Shown: positions 47,401 to 60,220 of the stretch, piece by piece
How the letters are laid out: each line of letters starts with the position of its first letter
Position numbering within the stretch: the stretch's first letter is position 1
Source of the DNA: Colocasia esculenta
Taxonomy: Eukaryota > Streptophyta > Magnoliopsida > Alismatales > Araceae
Direction of reading: 5' to 3'
NCBI GenBank assembly: GCA_014218235.1
Contig: JACBKR010000882.1
Span: 62,001-126,000, forward strand
DNA: 64,000 nucleotides
Position numbers and translations under genes: made by a program
Notes under the pieces: generated by a model
Database searches by the model: none
Seen by the model: only the letters and a program-made list of their open reading frames with translations
Told to the model about the DNA's origin: nothing

Positions 47401-50400
47401 CTGGACTCGGAGATTTCCAGTCAGGCGCCCGGATTTCGCTCCCGTAGGGTGGCAGCGGCTCCCGATGCGCACAGATTCAGACACGCCTTGGGTAAAACGG
47501 CCATAATTTTCCGCCCGCGTATTGTAATCGCTTATATGACAACTTTTCGGAATCGGGACTCAGAGGCGCTCGCCGGACTCAACGGCCTAGGCGATAGAAC
47601 GCCGTTTTTGAGTCGAAAATCCATCGTTTCGGCCTCTGAAATTTCGGTTCCTACCGGCGATTCACGTTTTTTTGCCGCGACGTTTTTGGGATCATTCGGC
47701 CCCCCTGAGGGGCCTCCGCCCTCAGTCGGCCCTTCTCGGAGGTCGAACGTCGCCGTCGACGCGGCCCGACGACCCCTCCCCGCGTTGTGAACGAGTGCGC
47801 GCGAAAATGGCCGATTTTCGCCACCCCTGACGGATTACTCTCACCCCCTTCTACGGAAGAAATGGGCTTAACTTTCCGTCCGGGTATTAGAATCCCTTAC
47901 GTGACCACTTTTCGGAATCGTCTCTCCGAGCCGGTCGAGGAGACGCCAGTTTTGTGAAATTCCGAGTCCGCCGCCCGAAATGCCACCTCGGGGCGTGTGT
48001 ACCTCGGTACACCGATTTTCGCACCACTTCGGTAAAACGTGGATATTTCCTCGTCCGGTGATCGGAACGTCCCGCGAGGCCCCAGTTCCGAATAGGCGCT
48101 CCGGCCCAGTCGGCCCTGGGTCAGACCCGAAGATTTCCAGTCCGGCGCCCGAATTCTGCTCCCGTAGGGCGGCAGTGGCTCCCGATGCGCACGGATTCCG
48201 ACACGCCTTCGGTAAAACGGCCATAACTTTCCGCCCGGGTATCAGAATCGCTTTTATGACCACTTTTCAGAATCGGGACTCAGAGGCGCTCGTCGCCCTT
48301 TTCGGCCTAGGCGATCGGACGCCGTTTTTGAGTCAAAAATCCATCATTTCGTCCTCCGAAATTTGGGTTCCTGCCGGCGATTCGCGTTTTTTTACCGCGA
48401 CGTTTCCTGGATCACGCGGCTCCCCTGCGGGACCACCGCCCTCAGTCAGCCCTTCTCGGCGGTCGAAGGTCGCCGTCGACCCCTCCCCGCGTCGTGAACG
48501 AGTGCTTGCGAAAATGGCCGATTTTCGCCACCCGTGACCAATTACTCTCACCCCCTTCTATGGAAGAAATGGGCATAACTTTCCGCCCGGGTATCAGAAT
48601 CGCTTATGTGACCACTTTTCGGAATCGCCTCTCCGAGCCAGTCGAGGTGACGCTAGTTTTGCAAAATTCCGAGTCCGGCGCACGAAATGCCACCTCGGGG
48701 CGTGTGTACCGTGGTACACCGATTTTCGCACCACTTTGGTAAAACGTGGATATTTCCTCGTCCAGTGATCGGAACCGCCCGCGAGGCCCCAATTCCGAAT
48801 AGGCACTCCGGCCCAGTCGGCCCTGGGGTGGACTCGGAGATTTCCAGTCCGGCGCCTAGATTCCGCTCCCGTTAGGCGGCAGCGGCTCCCGATGCGCACG
48901 GATTCCGACACGCCTTCGGTAAAACGGCCATAACTTTCCGCCCGGGTATCAGAATCGCTGTTATGACCACTTTTCAGAATCGGGACTCAGAGGCGCTCGT
49001 CGCCCTTTTTGGCCTAGGCGATCGGACGCCCTTTTCGAGTTGAAAATCCATCGTTTCGGCCTCCAAAATTTCAGTTCCTGCCGGCGATTCGGGTTTTTTT
49101 GCCGCGACATTTCCTGGATCACGCGGCTCCCCTGCGGGGCCTCCGCCCTCAGTCGGCCCTTCTCGTCGGTCGAAGGTCGTCGTCGATGCGGCCCGATGAC
49201 CCCTCCCCCCGTCGTGAACGAGTGCGCGCAAAAATGGCCGATTTTCGCCACCCCTGACGGATTACTCCCACCCCCTTCTACGGATGAAATGGGCATAACT
49301 TTCCGCCCGGGTATCAGAATCGCTTGTGTGACCACTTTTCGGAATAGTCTATACGAGCCGGTCAAGGAGACGCCAGTTTTGCGAAATTCTCAGTCCAGCG
49401 CCCGAAATGCCACCTCGGGGCGTGTGTATCGCTGTACACCGATTTTCGCACAACTTCGGTAAAATGTGGATATTTCCTCGTCCGGTGATCGGAACCACCC
49501 GCGAGGTACCTATTCCGAATCGGCACTCCGGCCCGGTCGGCCCTGGGCCGGACTCGGAGATTTCCAGTCCGGCGCCCGGATTCCGCTCCCGGAGGGCGGC
49601 AACGGCTCCCGATGCGCACGGATTCCGAAACACCTTCGATAAAACGACCATAACTTTCCGCCCGGGAATAGGAATCGCTTATATGACCACTTTCCGGAAT
49701 CGGAACTCAGAGGCGCTCGTCGCCCTCGAATGCCTAGGTGATCGCACGCCGTTTTCAAGTCGAAATTCCATCGTTTCGGCCTCCGAAATTTCGGTTCCTG
49801 TCGGCGATTCGCGTTTTTTTGCCGTGACGTTTCCTGGATCACGCGGCTCCCCTGCGGGGACTCCGCCCTCAGTTGGCCCTTCTCGGAGGTTGAAGGTCAC
49901 CGTCGACGCGGCCCGACGACCCCTCCCCGTATCGTGAATGAGTGCGCGTGAAAATGGCCAATTTTCGGCACCCCTGACGGATTACTCCCACCCCCTTCTA
50001 CGGAAGAAATGGGCATAACTTTCCGCCCGGGTATCAGAATCGCTTAAGTGACCACTTTTCGGAATCGTCTCTCCGAGCCGGTCGAGGAGACGCTAGTTTT
50101 GTAAAATTCTGAGTTCGACGCCCGAAATGCCACCTCGGGGCGTGTGTACCGCGGTACACCGATTTTCGCACCACTTCGGTAAAACGTGGATAGTTCCTCG
50201 TCCGGTGATCGGAACCGCCCGCGAGGCCCCAATTCCGAATCGGCACTCCGGCCCGGTCGGCCATGGGCCGGACTCGGAGATTTCCAGTCCGGCGCCCAGA
50301 TTCTGCTCCCGGAGGGCGGCAGCGGCTCCTGATGCGCACAGATTCCGACACGCCTTCGGTAAAACGGCCATAACTTTCCACCTGGGTATCGGAATCGCTT

Positions 50401-51600
50401 TTATGACCACTTTTCGGAAACGAGACTCAGTGGCGCTCGTCATCCTTGATCGCCTAGTTGATCGGACGCCTTTTTCGAGTCAAAAATCTATCATTTCGGC
50501 CTCCGAAATTTCGGTTCCTGCCGGCGATTCGAGTTTTTTTCCCGCGATGTTTCCTGGATCATGCGGCTCCCCTGCGGGGCCTCCGCCCTCAGTCGGCCCT
50601 TCTCAGCGGTCGAAGGTCGCCGTCAACGCGGCCCGACGACCCCTCCCCGCGTCGTGAACGAGTGCGCGCGAAAATGGCCGATTTTCGCCACCCCTGACGG
50701 ATTACTCCCACCCCTTCTACGAAAGAAATGGGCATAACTTTTCGCCCGGGTCTCAGAATCGCTTATGTGACCACTTTTTAGAATCGCCTCTCCGAGCCGG
50801 TCGAGGAGACGCCAGTTTTGCGAAATTCCTAGTCCGGCGCCCGAAATGCCACCTCGGGGCGTGTGTACCGCGAGACACCGATTTTCGCACCACTTCGGTA
50901 AAACGTGGATATTTTCTCGTCCGGTGATCGGAACCGCCCGCAAGGCCCCAATTCCGAATCGGCACTCCAACCCGGTCAATCCTGGGCCGGACTCGGAGAT
51001 TTCCAGTCCGGCTCCCGGATTCCGCTCCCGGAGGGCGGCAGCGGCTCCCGATGCGCATGGATTCCGACACGCCTTCGGTAAAACGGCCATAACTTTCCAC
51101 CCGGGTATCGGAATCGCTTTTATGACCATTTTTCGGAATCGAAACTCAGAGGCGCTCGTCGCCCTCCATTGCCTAGGCGATCGGACGCCGTTTTCGAGTC
51201 GAAATTCCATCGTTTCGGCCTCCGAAATTTCGGTTCCTGCCGCCGATTCGCATTTTTTTGCCGCGACATTTTCTGGATCACGCGGCTCCCCTGCGGAGCC
51301 TCCGCCCTCAGTCGGTCCTTCTCGGCGGTCGAAGGTCGCCGTCGACGCGGCCTGACGACCCCTGCCCGCGTCGTGAACGAGTGCGCGCGAAAATGGCCGA
51401 TTTTCGCCACCCCTGTCGGATTACTCCCACCCCCTTCTACGGAAGAAATGGGCATAACTTTCCGCCCGGGTATCAGAATCGCTTATGTGACCACTTTTCG
51501 GAATCATCTCTCCGAGCCGGTCGAGGGGACACCAGTTTCGCGAAATTCCGATTCTGGCACCTGAAATGCCACCTCGGGGCATTTGTACCGCGGTACACCG
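41490..51600 (+). repeat. Satellite family B, subtype B2 (first block)
   Basis: The unit is about 718-720 bp. Marks: P1 changed to GTGTACCGCGGTACAC, CGGGGCCTCCGCCCTCAG, CCGACGACCCCTCC, GTCGTGAACGAGTG, GATTTTCGCCACC, and CTCGTCCGGTGATC. The marks do not all appear at once: GATTTTCGCC from 41.5 kb, the new P1 from 42.37 kb, GTGAACGAG from 42.87 kb, so 41.5-42.9 kb is a hybrid zone. Confidence 0.88.
43683..43698. repeat. Palindromic box P1, B2 form (representative)
   Basis: GTGTACCGCGGTACAC is a perfect 16-bp palindrome (SacII core). It replaces GTGTACTAGTACAC at the same unit position. Variants TACTGCGGTA, TACCGTGGTA and TACCGCTGTA occur. Confidence 0.85.
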
Positions 51601-53893
51601 ATTTTCGCACCACTTTGGTAAAACGTGGATATTTCCTCGCCCGGTGATCGGAAGGGTCCACGAGGCCCCCATTCCGAATCGGCACTCCAACCCCATCGGC
51701 CCTGGGCCAGACTCGGAGATTTCCAGTCCGGCTCCCGGATTCCGTTCCCAGAGGGCGGCAGCGGCTCCCGATGCGCACAGATTCCGACAAGCCTTTGGTA
51801 AAACGGCCATAACTTTCCGCCGGGGTATCGGAATCGCTTATATGACCACTTTTCGGAATCGGCACTCAGAGGCGCTCGTCACTCGCGATTGCATAGGCGA
51901 TCGGACACCGATTTTGAGTCAAAAATCCATCATTTCGGCCTCCAAGATTTCGGTTCTTGCCGTCGATTCGCGTTTTTTTGTCGCGACGTTTCCTGGATCA
52001 CGCGGCTCCACAGCGCGGCCGCCGCCCCCAGTCGGCCCTTCTCGGCGGTCGAAGGTCGCCGTCGACGCGTCCCGATGGCTCCTCCCCACGTCGTAAACGA
52101 GTGCGCGCGAAAATGGTCAATTTCGCCACCCCTGACGGATTACTCACACCCGCCTCTACGGAAGAAATGGGCGTAACTTTCCGCCCGGGTATCAGAATCG
52201 CTCATGTGACCACTTTTCGGAAACGCCTCTCCGAGCCGGTCGAGAAGACACCAATTTCGCAAAATTCCAAGTCCGGCACCCGGAATGCCACCTCGGGGTG
52301 TATGTACCAGTACACCGATTTTCACACCACTTCGGCAAAACGTGGATATTTCCTCGCCCGGTGATCGGAACCGCCCGCGAGGCCCCAATTCCGAATCGGC
52401 ACTCCGACCCGGTCGGCCCTGGGCCGGACTCAGAGATTTCCAGTCCGGCGCCCGGATTCCGGTCCCGGAGGGCGGCAGCGGCTCCCGATGCGCACGGATT
52501 CCGACACGCCATTGGTAAAACGGCCATAACTTTCAGCCGGGGTATCGGAATCGCTTATATGACCACTTTTCGGAATCGGCACTCAGAGGCGCTCGTCGCA
52601 ACTAACTTTCTAGGCGATCGGACGCCGTTTTCGAGTCGAAAATCCATCATTTCGGCCTCTAAAATTTCAGTTCCTGCCGTCGATTTGTGTTTTTTTGCCG
52701 CGACGTTTCCTGGATCACGTGGCTCCCCTGCGCGGCCGCCGCCCCCAGTCGGCCCTTCTCGGCGGTCGAAGGTCGCCGTCAACGCGGCCCGACGGCTCCT
52801 CCCCGCGTCGTAAACGAGTGCGCTCGAAAATAGCCGATTCCGCCACCCTTGACGGATTACTCCCACCCCCTCTACGGAAGAAATGGGCATAACTTTCCGT
52901 CTGGGTATGAGAAACGCTCATGCGACCACGTTTCGGAATCGTCTATCCGAGCCGGTCGAGAAGACGCTAGTTTCGCAAAATTCCGAGTCCGGCGCCCGAA
53001 ATGCCACCCAGGCGCATGTGTACTAGTACACTTATTTTCGCACCACTTCAGTAAAATGTGGATATTTCCTCGCCCGGCGATCGGAACCGCCCGTGAGGCC
53101 CCAATTCCGAATCGGCACTCCGACCCAGTTGGCCCTGGGCCGGACTCGTAGATTTCCAGTCCGGCGCCCGGATTCCGCTCCCGGAGGGCGGCAGCGGCTC
53201 CCGATGCGCACGGATTCCGACATGCCTTTGGTAAAACGGCCATAACTTTCCGCCGGGGTATCGGAATCGCTTATATGACCACTTTTCGGAATCGGCACTC
53301 AGAGGCGCTCGTCGCTTGAGATTGCCTAGGCGATCGGACGCCGTTTTTGAGTTAAAAATCCCTCGTTTTGGCCTCTAAAATTTCGGTTCCTGCCTTCGAT
53401 TCGCGTTTTTTTACCGCGACATTTCCTAGATCACGCGGCTCCCCTGCGCGCCCGCCGCCCCCAGTCGGCCCTTCTCGGAGGTCGAAGGTCGCCATCGACG
53501 CGGCCTGACGTCTCATCCCCGCATCGTAAACTAGTGCGCGCAAAAATAGCCGATTTCGCCACCCCTAACAGATTACTCTCACCCCCCTCTACGAAAGAAA
53601 TGGGCGTAACTTTCCGCCCGAGCATCAGAATCGCTCATGTGACCACTTTTCGGAATCGTCTCTCCGAGCCGGTAGAGAATGCTAGTTTCGTAAAATTCCG
53701 AGTCCGGCGCCTGGAATGCCACCTCGGGGCGTGTGTACTTGTACACCGATTTTCGCACCACTTCGATAAAACGTGGATATTTCCTCGCACGGTGATCGGA
53801 ACCGCCCGCGAGGCCCCAATTCCGAATCGAAACTCCGAACTGGTCGGCCCTGGGCCGGACTCGGAGATTTCCAGTCCGGCGCCTGGATTCGCA
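51600..53893 (+). repeat. B1 island inside the B2 block
   Basis: About three units carry B1 marks and rare variants shared with 34.6-37.5 kb: GGAAGGGTCCACGAGGCCCCCATTCC, GGGGTGTATGTAC, CGGCAAAACG, and GCATCGTAAACTAGTGCGC. The right edge is a deletion junction at about 53890. Confidence 0.82.
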
Positions 53894-56800
53894 TTTTTTT
53901 GCCGCGATGTTTTCTGGATCACGCGGCTCCCCTGCGGGGACTCCGCCCCCAGTCGGCCCTTCTCGGCGGTCGAAGGTCGCCGTCGACGCAGCCCAACGAC
54001 CCCTCCCCGCATCGTGAACGAGTGACTTTCCGCCCGGGTATCAGAATCGCTTATGTGACCACTTTTCGGAATCGTCTCTCCGAGCCGGTCGAAGAGGCGC
54101 AGATTTTGCGAAATTCTAAGTCCAGCGCCCGAAATGCCACCTCGGGGCGTGTGTACTGCGGTACACCGATTTTCGTAGCACTTCAGTAAAACGTGGATAT
54201 TTCCTCGTCCGGTGATCGGAACCGCCCCAATTCCGAATCGGCACTCTAGCCCGGTCGGCCCTGGGCCGGACTCAGAGATTTCCAGTCCGGCGCCCGGATT
54301 CCGCTTTCGGAGGGCGGCAGCGGCTCCCGATGCGTACGAATTCCGACACGCCTTCGGTAAAATGACCATAACATTCCGCCCGGGTATCGGAATCACTTAT
54401 ATGACCACTTTTCGGAATCAGGACTCAGAGGCGCTCGTCGCTCGCGAAAGCCTAGGCGATCGGACGCCGTTTTCGAGTCGAAAATCCATCATTTCGGCCT
54501 CAGAAATTTCAGTTCCTACTAGGGATTCGCATTTTTTTGCCGCGACGTTTCCTGGATCACGCGGCTCCCCTGTGGGGCCTCCGCCCTCAGTCGGCCCTTC
54601 TCAGCGGTCGAAGGTCGCCGTCGACGTGGCCCGACGACCCCTCCCCGCGTCGTGAACGAGTGCGCGCGAAAATGGCCGATTTTCGCCCCCCTTGACGGAT
54701 TACTCCCACCCCCTTCTACGGAAGAAATAGGCATAACTTTCCGCCCGAGTATCAGAATCGCTTGTGTGACCACTTTTCGGAATAGTCTCTCCGAGCCGGT
54801 CAAGGAGACGCCAGTTTCGCGAAATTCTGAGTCCAGGGCCCGAAATGCCACCTCGGGGCGTGTGTACCGCTGTACACCGATTTTCACACAACCTTGGTAA
54901 AACGTGGATATTTCCTTGTCCGGTGATCGGAACCACCCGCGAGGTACCAATTCCGAATCGGCACTCCGGCCCGGTCGGCCCTGGGCCAGACTCGGAGATT
55001 TCCAGTCCGGCGCCCGGATTTCGCTTTCGGAGGGCGGCAGCGGTTCCCGATGCGCACGGATTCCGACACGCCTTCGGTAAAACAGCCATAACTTTCTGCC
55101 GGGGCATCGGAATCGCTTATATGACCACTTTTCGGAATCGGGACTCAGAGGCGCTTGTCGACATCGACTACCTTGGTGATCGGACGCCGTTTCAGAGCCG
55201 AAAATCCATCGTTTCGGCCTCCAAAATTTCGGTTCCTGTCGGCGATTCGCGTTTTTTTGCCGCTACGTTTCCAGGATCACGCGGCTCCCCTGTGGGGCCT
55301 CCGCCCTCAGTCGGCCCTTCTCGGCGGTCGAAGGTCGCCGTCGACGTGGCCCGACGACCCCTCCCCGCGTCGTGAACGAGTGAGCGCGAAAATGGCCGAT
55401 TTTCGCCACCCCTGACGGATTACTCCCACCCCCTTCTACGGAAGAAATGAGCAAAACTTTCCGCCCGGGTATGAGAATCGCTTATAAGACCACTTTTCGG
55501 AATCGACTCTCCGAGCCGGTCGAGGAAACGCCAGTTTTGCCAAATTTCGAGAACGGCGCCCGAAATGCCACCTCGGGGCGTGTGTACCGCGGTACACCGA
55601 TTTTGCACCACTTCGGTAAAACATGGATATTTCCTCGTTCAGTGATCGGAACTGCCCGCGAGGCCCCAATTCCGAATCGGCACTCTGGCCCGGTCGGCCC
55701 TGGGCCGGACTCGAAGATTTCCAGTCCAGCGCCCGGATTCCGCTTTCGGAGGGCGGCAGCGGCTCCCGATGCGCACGGATTCCGACACACCTTCGGTAAA
55801 ATGGCCATAACTCTCCGCCGAGGTATCAGAATCACTTATATGACCACTTTTCGGAATCGGGACTTAGAGGCGCTCGTCGCGCCCGAATGCCTATGCGATC
55901 CGACGCCGTTTTCGAATCGAAAATCTATCGTTTCGGCCTCCGAAATTTCGGTTCCTGCCGGCGATTCGCATTTTTTTGCCGCGATGTTTTCTTGATCACG
56001 CGGCTACCCTGCGGGGCCTCCGCCCTCAGTCATCCCTTCTCGGCGGTCTAAGGTGGACGTCGACGCGGCGCGACGACCCTCCCCGCATCGTAAACGAGTG
56101 CGCACGAAAATGGTCGATTTTCGCCACCCGTGACGGATTACTCCCACCCCCTTGTACGGAAGAAATGGGCTTGACTTTCCACCCGGGTATCAAAATCGTT
56201 TATGTGACCACTTTTTGGAATTGTCTCTCCGAGCCGGTCGAGGAGACGCCAGTTTCGCGAAATTCTGAGTCCAGCGCCCGAAATGCCACCTCGGGGCGTG
56301 TGTACTGCGGTACACCGATTTTCGCACCAGTTCAGAAAAACGTGGATATTTCCTCGTCCGGTGATCGGAACCGCCCCAATTCCGAATTGGCACTCCGGCC
56401 CGGTCGGCCCTGGACCGGACTCGGAGATTTCCAGTCCGGCGCCCGGATTCCGCTCCCGGAGGGCGGCAGCGGCTCCCGATGCGCACGGATTCCGACACGC
56501 CTTCGGTAAAACGGCCATAACTTTCCACCCGGGTATCGGAATCGCTTTTATGACCACTTTTCGGAAACGAGATTCAGAGGCGCTCGTCCACCTTAATTGC
56601 CTAAGTGATCGGACGCCGTTTTCGAGTCGAAAATCCATCGTTTCGGCCTCCGAAATTTCGATTCCTGCCGGCGATTCGCGTTTTCTTGCCGCGAAGTATC
56701 CTGGATCACGGGGCTCCCCTGCGGGGCCTCCGCCCTCAGTTGGCCCTTCTCGGCGGTCGAAGGTCGCCGTCGACACCGCCCGACGACCCCTCCCTGCGTC

Positions 56801-59800
56801 GTGAACGAGTGCGCGCGAAAATGGCCGATTTTCGCCACCCCTGACGGATTACTCCCACCCCCTTCTACGAAAGAAATGGGCAAAAATTTCCGCCCGGGTA
56901 TCAGAATCGCTTATGTGACCACTTTTCAGAATCGTCTCTCTGAGCCGGTCGAGGAGATGCCAGTTTCAAGAAATTCCGAGTTCGGCGCCCGAAATGCCAC
57001 CTCGGGGCGTGTGTACCGCGGTACACCGATTTTCGCACCACTTTGGTAAAACGTGTATATTTCCTCGTCCGGTGATCGGAACCGCCCGCGAGTCCCCAAT
57101 TCCGAATCGGCACTCCGGCCTGGTCGACCCTGGGCCGGACTCGGAGATTTCCAGTCCAGCGCCCGAATTCCGCTCCCGGAGGGCGGCAGCGGCTCCCGAT
57201 GCGCACGGATTCCGACACGCCTTCGGTAAAACGGCCATAACTTTCCACCCGGGTATCAGAATCGCTTTTATGACCACTTTTCGGAAACAAGACTCAGAGG
57301 CGCTCGTCCCCCTCAGTGGCCTAGGCGATCGGATGCCGTTTTCGAGTCGAAAATCCATCGTTTCGGCCTCCGAAATTTCGGTTCCTGCCAGCGATTCGCG
57401 TTTTCTTGCCGCGATGTTTCTTGGATCACGTGGCTCCCCTGCGGGGCCTCCGCCCTCAGTCGGCCCTTCTCGGCGGTCGAAGGTCGCCGTCGACGCGGCC
57501 CGACGACCCCTCCCCGCGTCGTGAATGAGTGCGCGCGAAAAAGGCCGATTTTCGCCACCCCTGACGGATTACTCCAACCCCTTCTACGGAAGAAATGGGC
57601 ATAACTTTCCGCCCGGGTTTCAGAATCGCTTATGTGACCACTTTTCGGAATCATCCCTCTGAGCCGGTCGAGGAGATGCTAGTTTCCCGAAATTCTGAGT
57701 GCGGCGCCCGAAATGCCACCTCGGGGCGTGTGTACTGCGGTACACCGATTTTCGCACCACTTCGGTAAAATGTGGATATTTCTTCGTCCGGTGATCAGAA
57801 CTGCCCGCGAGGTCCCAATTCTGAATCGGCACTACGGCGCGGTCGGCCCTGGGCCGGAATAAGAGATTTCCAGTCCGGCGCCCGGATTCCGCTCCCGGAG
57901 GGCGGCAACGGCTCCCGATGCGCACGGATTCCGAAACGCCTTCGGTAAAACGGCCATAACTTTCCGCCTGGGAATCGGAATCGCTTATATGACCACTTTT
58001 CGGACTCGGAACTCAGAGGCGCTCGTCGCCCTCAAATGCCTAGGCGATTGCACGCCGTTTTGAAGTCGAAATTCCATCGTTTCGGCCTCCAAAATTTCGG
58101 TTCCTGCCGGCGATTCGCGTTTTTTTGCCGCGACGTTTCCTGGATCACGCGGCTCCCCTGCGGGGCCTCCGCCCTCAGTCGGGCCTTCTCGTAGGTCAAA
58201 GGTTGCCGTCGACGTGGCCTGACGACCCCTCCCCACGTCGTGAACGAGTGCGCGCGAAAATCGCTGATTTTCGCCACCTCTGACGGATTACTCCCACCCC
58301 CTTCTACGGAAGAAATGGGCAAAACCTTCCGCCCTGGTATCAGAATCACTTATGTGACCACTTTTCGGAATAGTCTCTCCGAGCCGGTCGAGGAGACGCA
58401 AGTATCGTTAAATCCCGAGTCCAGCGCCCGAAATGCCACCACGGGGCGTGTGTACCGCGGTACACCGATTTTTGCACCACTTCAGTAAAACGTGGAAATT
58501 TCCTCGTCCGGTGATTGAAACCGCCCGCGAGGCCCCAATTCCGAATCGGCACTCCGGCCTGGTCGGCCCTGGGCCAGACTCGGAGATTTCCAGTCCGGCG
58601 CCCGGATTCCGCTCCTGGAGGGCGGCAGCGGCTCCCGATGCGCACGGATTCTTTCACGTCCTCGGTAAAACGGCCATAACTTTCCACCCGGGTATTGGAA
58701 TCGCATTTATGACCACTTTTCGGAAACGAGACTCAGAGGTGCTCGTCGCTCTCAATTGCCTAAGCGATCAGATGCCGTTTTCGATTCGAAAATCCATCGT
58801 TTCGGCCTCCGAAATTTTGGTTCCTGCCGGCGATTCGCGTTTTTTTGCCGCGACATTTCCTCGATCACGCGGCTCCCCTGCGGGGCCTCCGCCCTAAGTC
58901 GGCCCTTCTCGGCGGTCGAAGGTCGCCGTCGACGCGGCCCGACGACCCCTCCCCGCGTCGTGAACGAGTGCACGCGAAAATGGCCGATTTTCGCCACCCC
59001 TGACGAATTACTCCCACTCCCTTCTATGAAAGAAATGTGTATAACTTTCCGCCCGGGTATCAGAATCGCTTATGTGACCACTTTTCGGAATCGTCTCTCT
59101 GAGCCGGTCGAGGAGACGCCAAAACTCGCAAAATTCCGAGTCCAGCGCCTGAAATGCCACCTCGGGGCGTGTGTACCGTGGTACACCGATTTTCGCACCA
59201 CTTCAGTAAAACGTGGATATTTCCTCGTCGGGTGATCAGAACCGCCTGCGATGCCCCAATTCCGAATCGGCACTCCGGCCCGGTCGGCCCTGGGCCGGAC
59301 TCGGAGATTTCCAATCCGGCGCCCAGATTCCGCTCCCGGAGGGCGGCATCGGCTCCCGATGCGCACAGATTCCGACACGCCTTCGGTAAAACGGCCATAC
59401 CTTTCCACTTGTGTATCGGAATCGCTTTTATGACCACTTTTCGGAAACGTGACTCGGAGGCGCTCATCGCCCTCGGTCGCCTAGTTGATCGGATGCCTTT
59501 TTCGAGTCGAAAATCTATCGTTTCGGCCTCCGAAATTTCGGTTACTGCCGGCGATTCGAGTTTCTTTCCCGCGATGTTTCCTGGATCATGCGGCTCCCCT
59601 GCGGGGCCTCCGCCCTCAGTCGGCCCTTCTCAGCGGTCGAAGGTCGCCGTCAACGCTGCCCGATGACCCCTCCCGGCGTCGTGAACGAGTGCGCGCGAAA
59701 ATGTCCGATTTTCGCCACCCCTGACGGATTACTCCCACCCCCTTCTACGAAAGAAATGGGCATAACTTTTCGCCCGGGTTTCAGAATCGCTTATGTGACC

Positions 59801-60220
59801 ACTTTTCAGAATCGTCTCTCCGAGCCGGTCGAGGAGACGACAATTTCGCGAAATTCCGAGTCCGGCGCCCGAAATGCCACCTCGGGGCGTGTGTACCGCG
59901 GTACACCGATTTTCGCACCACTTCAGTAAAACGTGGATATTTTCTCGTCCGGTGATTGGAACCGCCCGCGAGGCCCCAATTCCGAATCGGCACTCCGACC
60001 CGGTCAATCCTGGGCCAGACTCGGAGATTTCCAGTCCGGCTCCCGGATTCCGCTCCCGGAGGGCGGCAGCGGCTCCCGATGTGCACGGATTCCGACACGC
60101 CTTCGGTAAAACGACCATAAATTTCCACCCGGGTATCAAAATTGCTTTTATGACCATTTTTCGGAATTGAAACTCAGATGCGCTCGTCGCCCTCCATTGC
60201 CTAGGCAATCGGACGCCGTT
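53894..60220 (+). repeat. Satellite family B, subtype B2 (second block)
   Basis: It begins with a doubly truncated unit (junctions near 53890 and 54024). B2 marks run throughout. A 9-bp deletion giving GAACCGCCCCAATTCC is shared by units at 54.23 and 56.37 kb. Confidence 0.85.
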
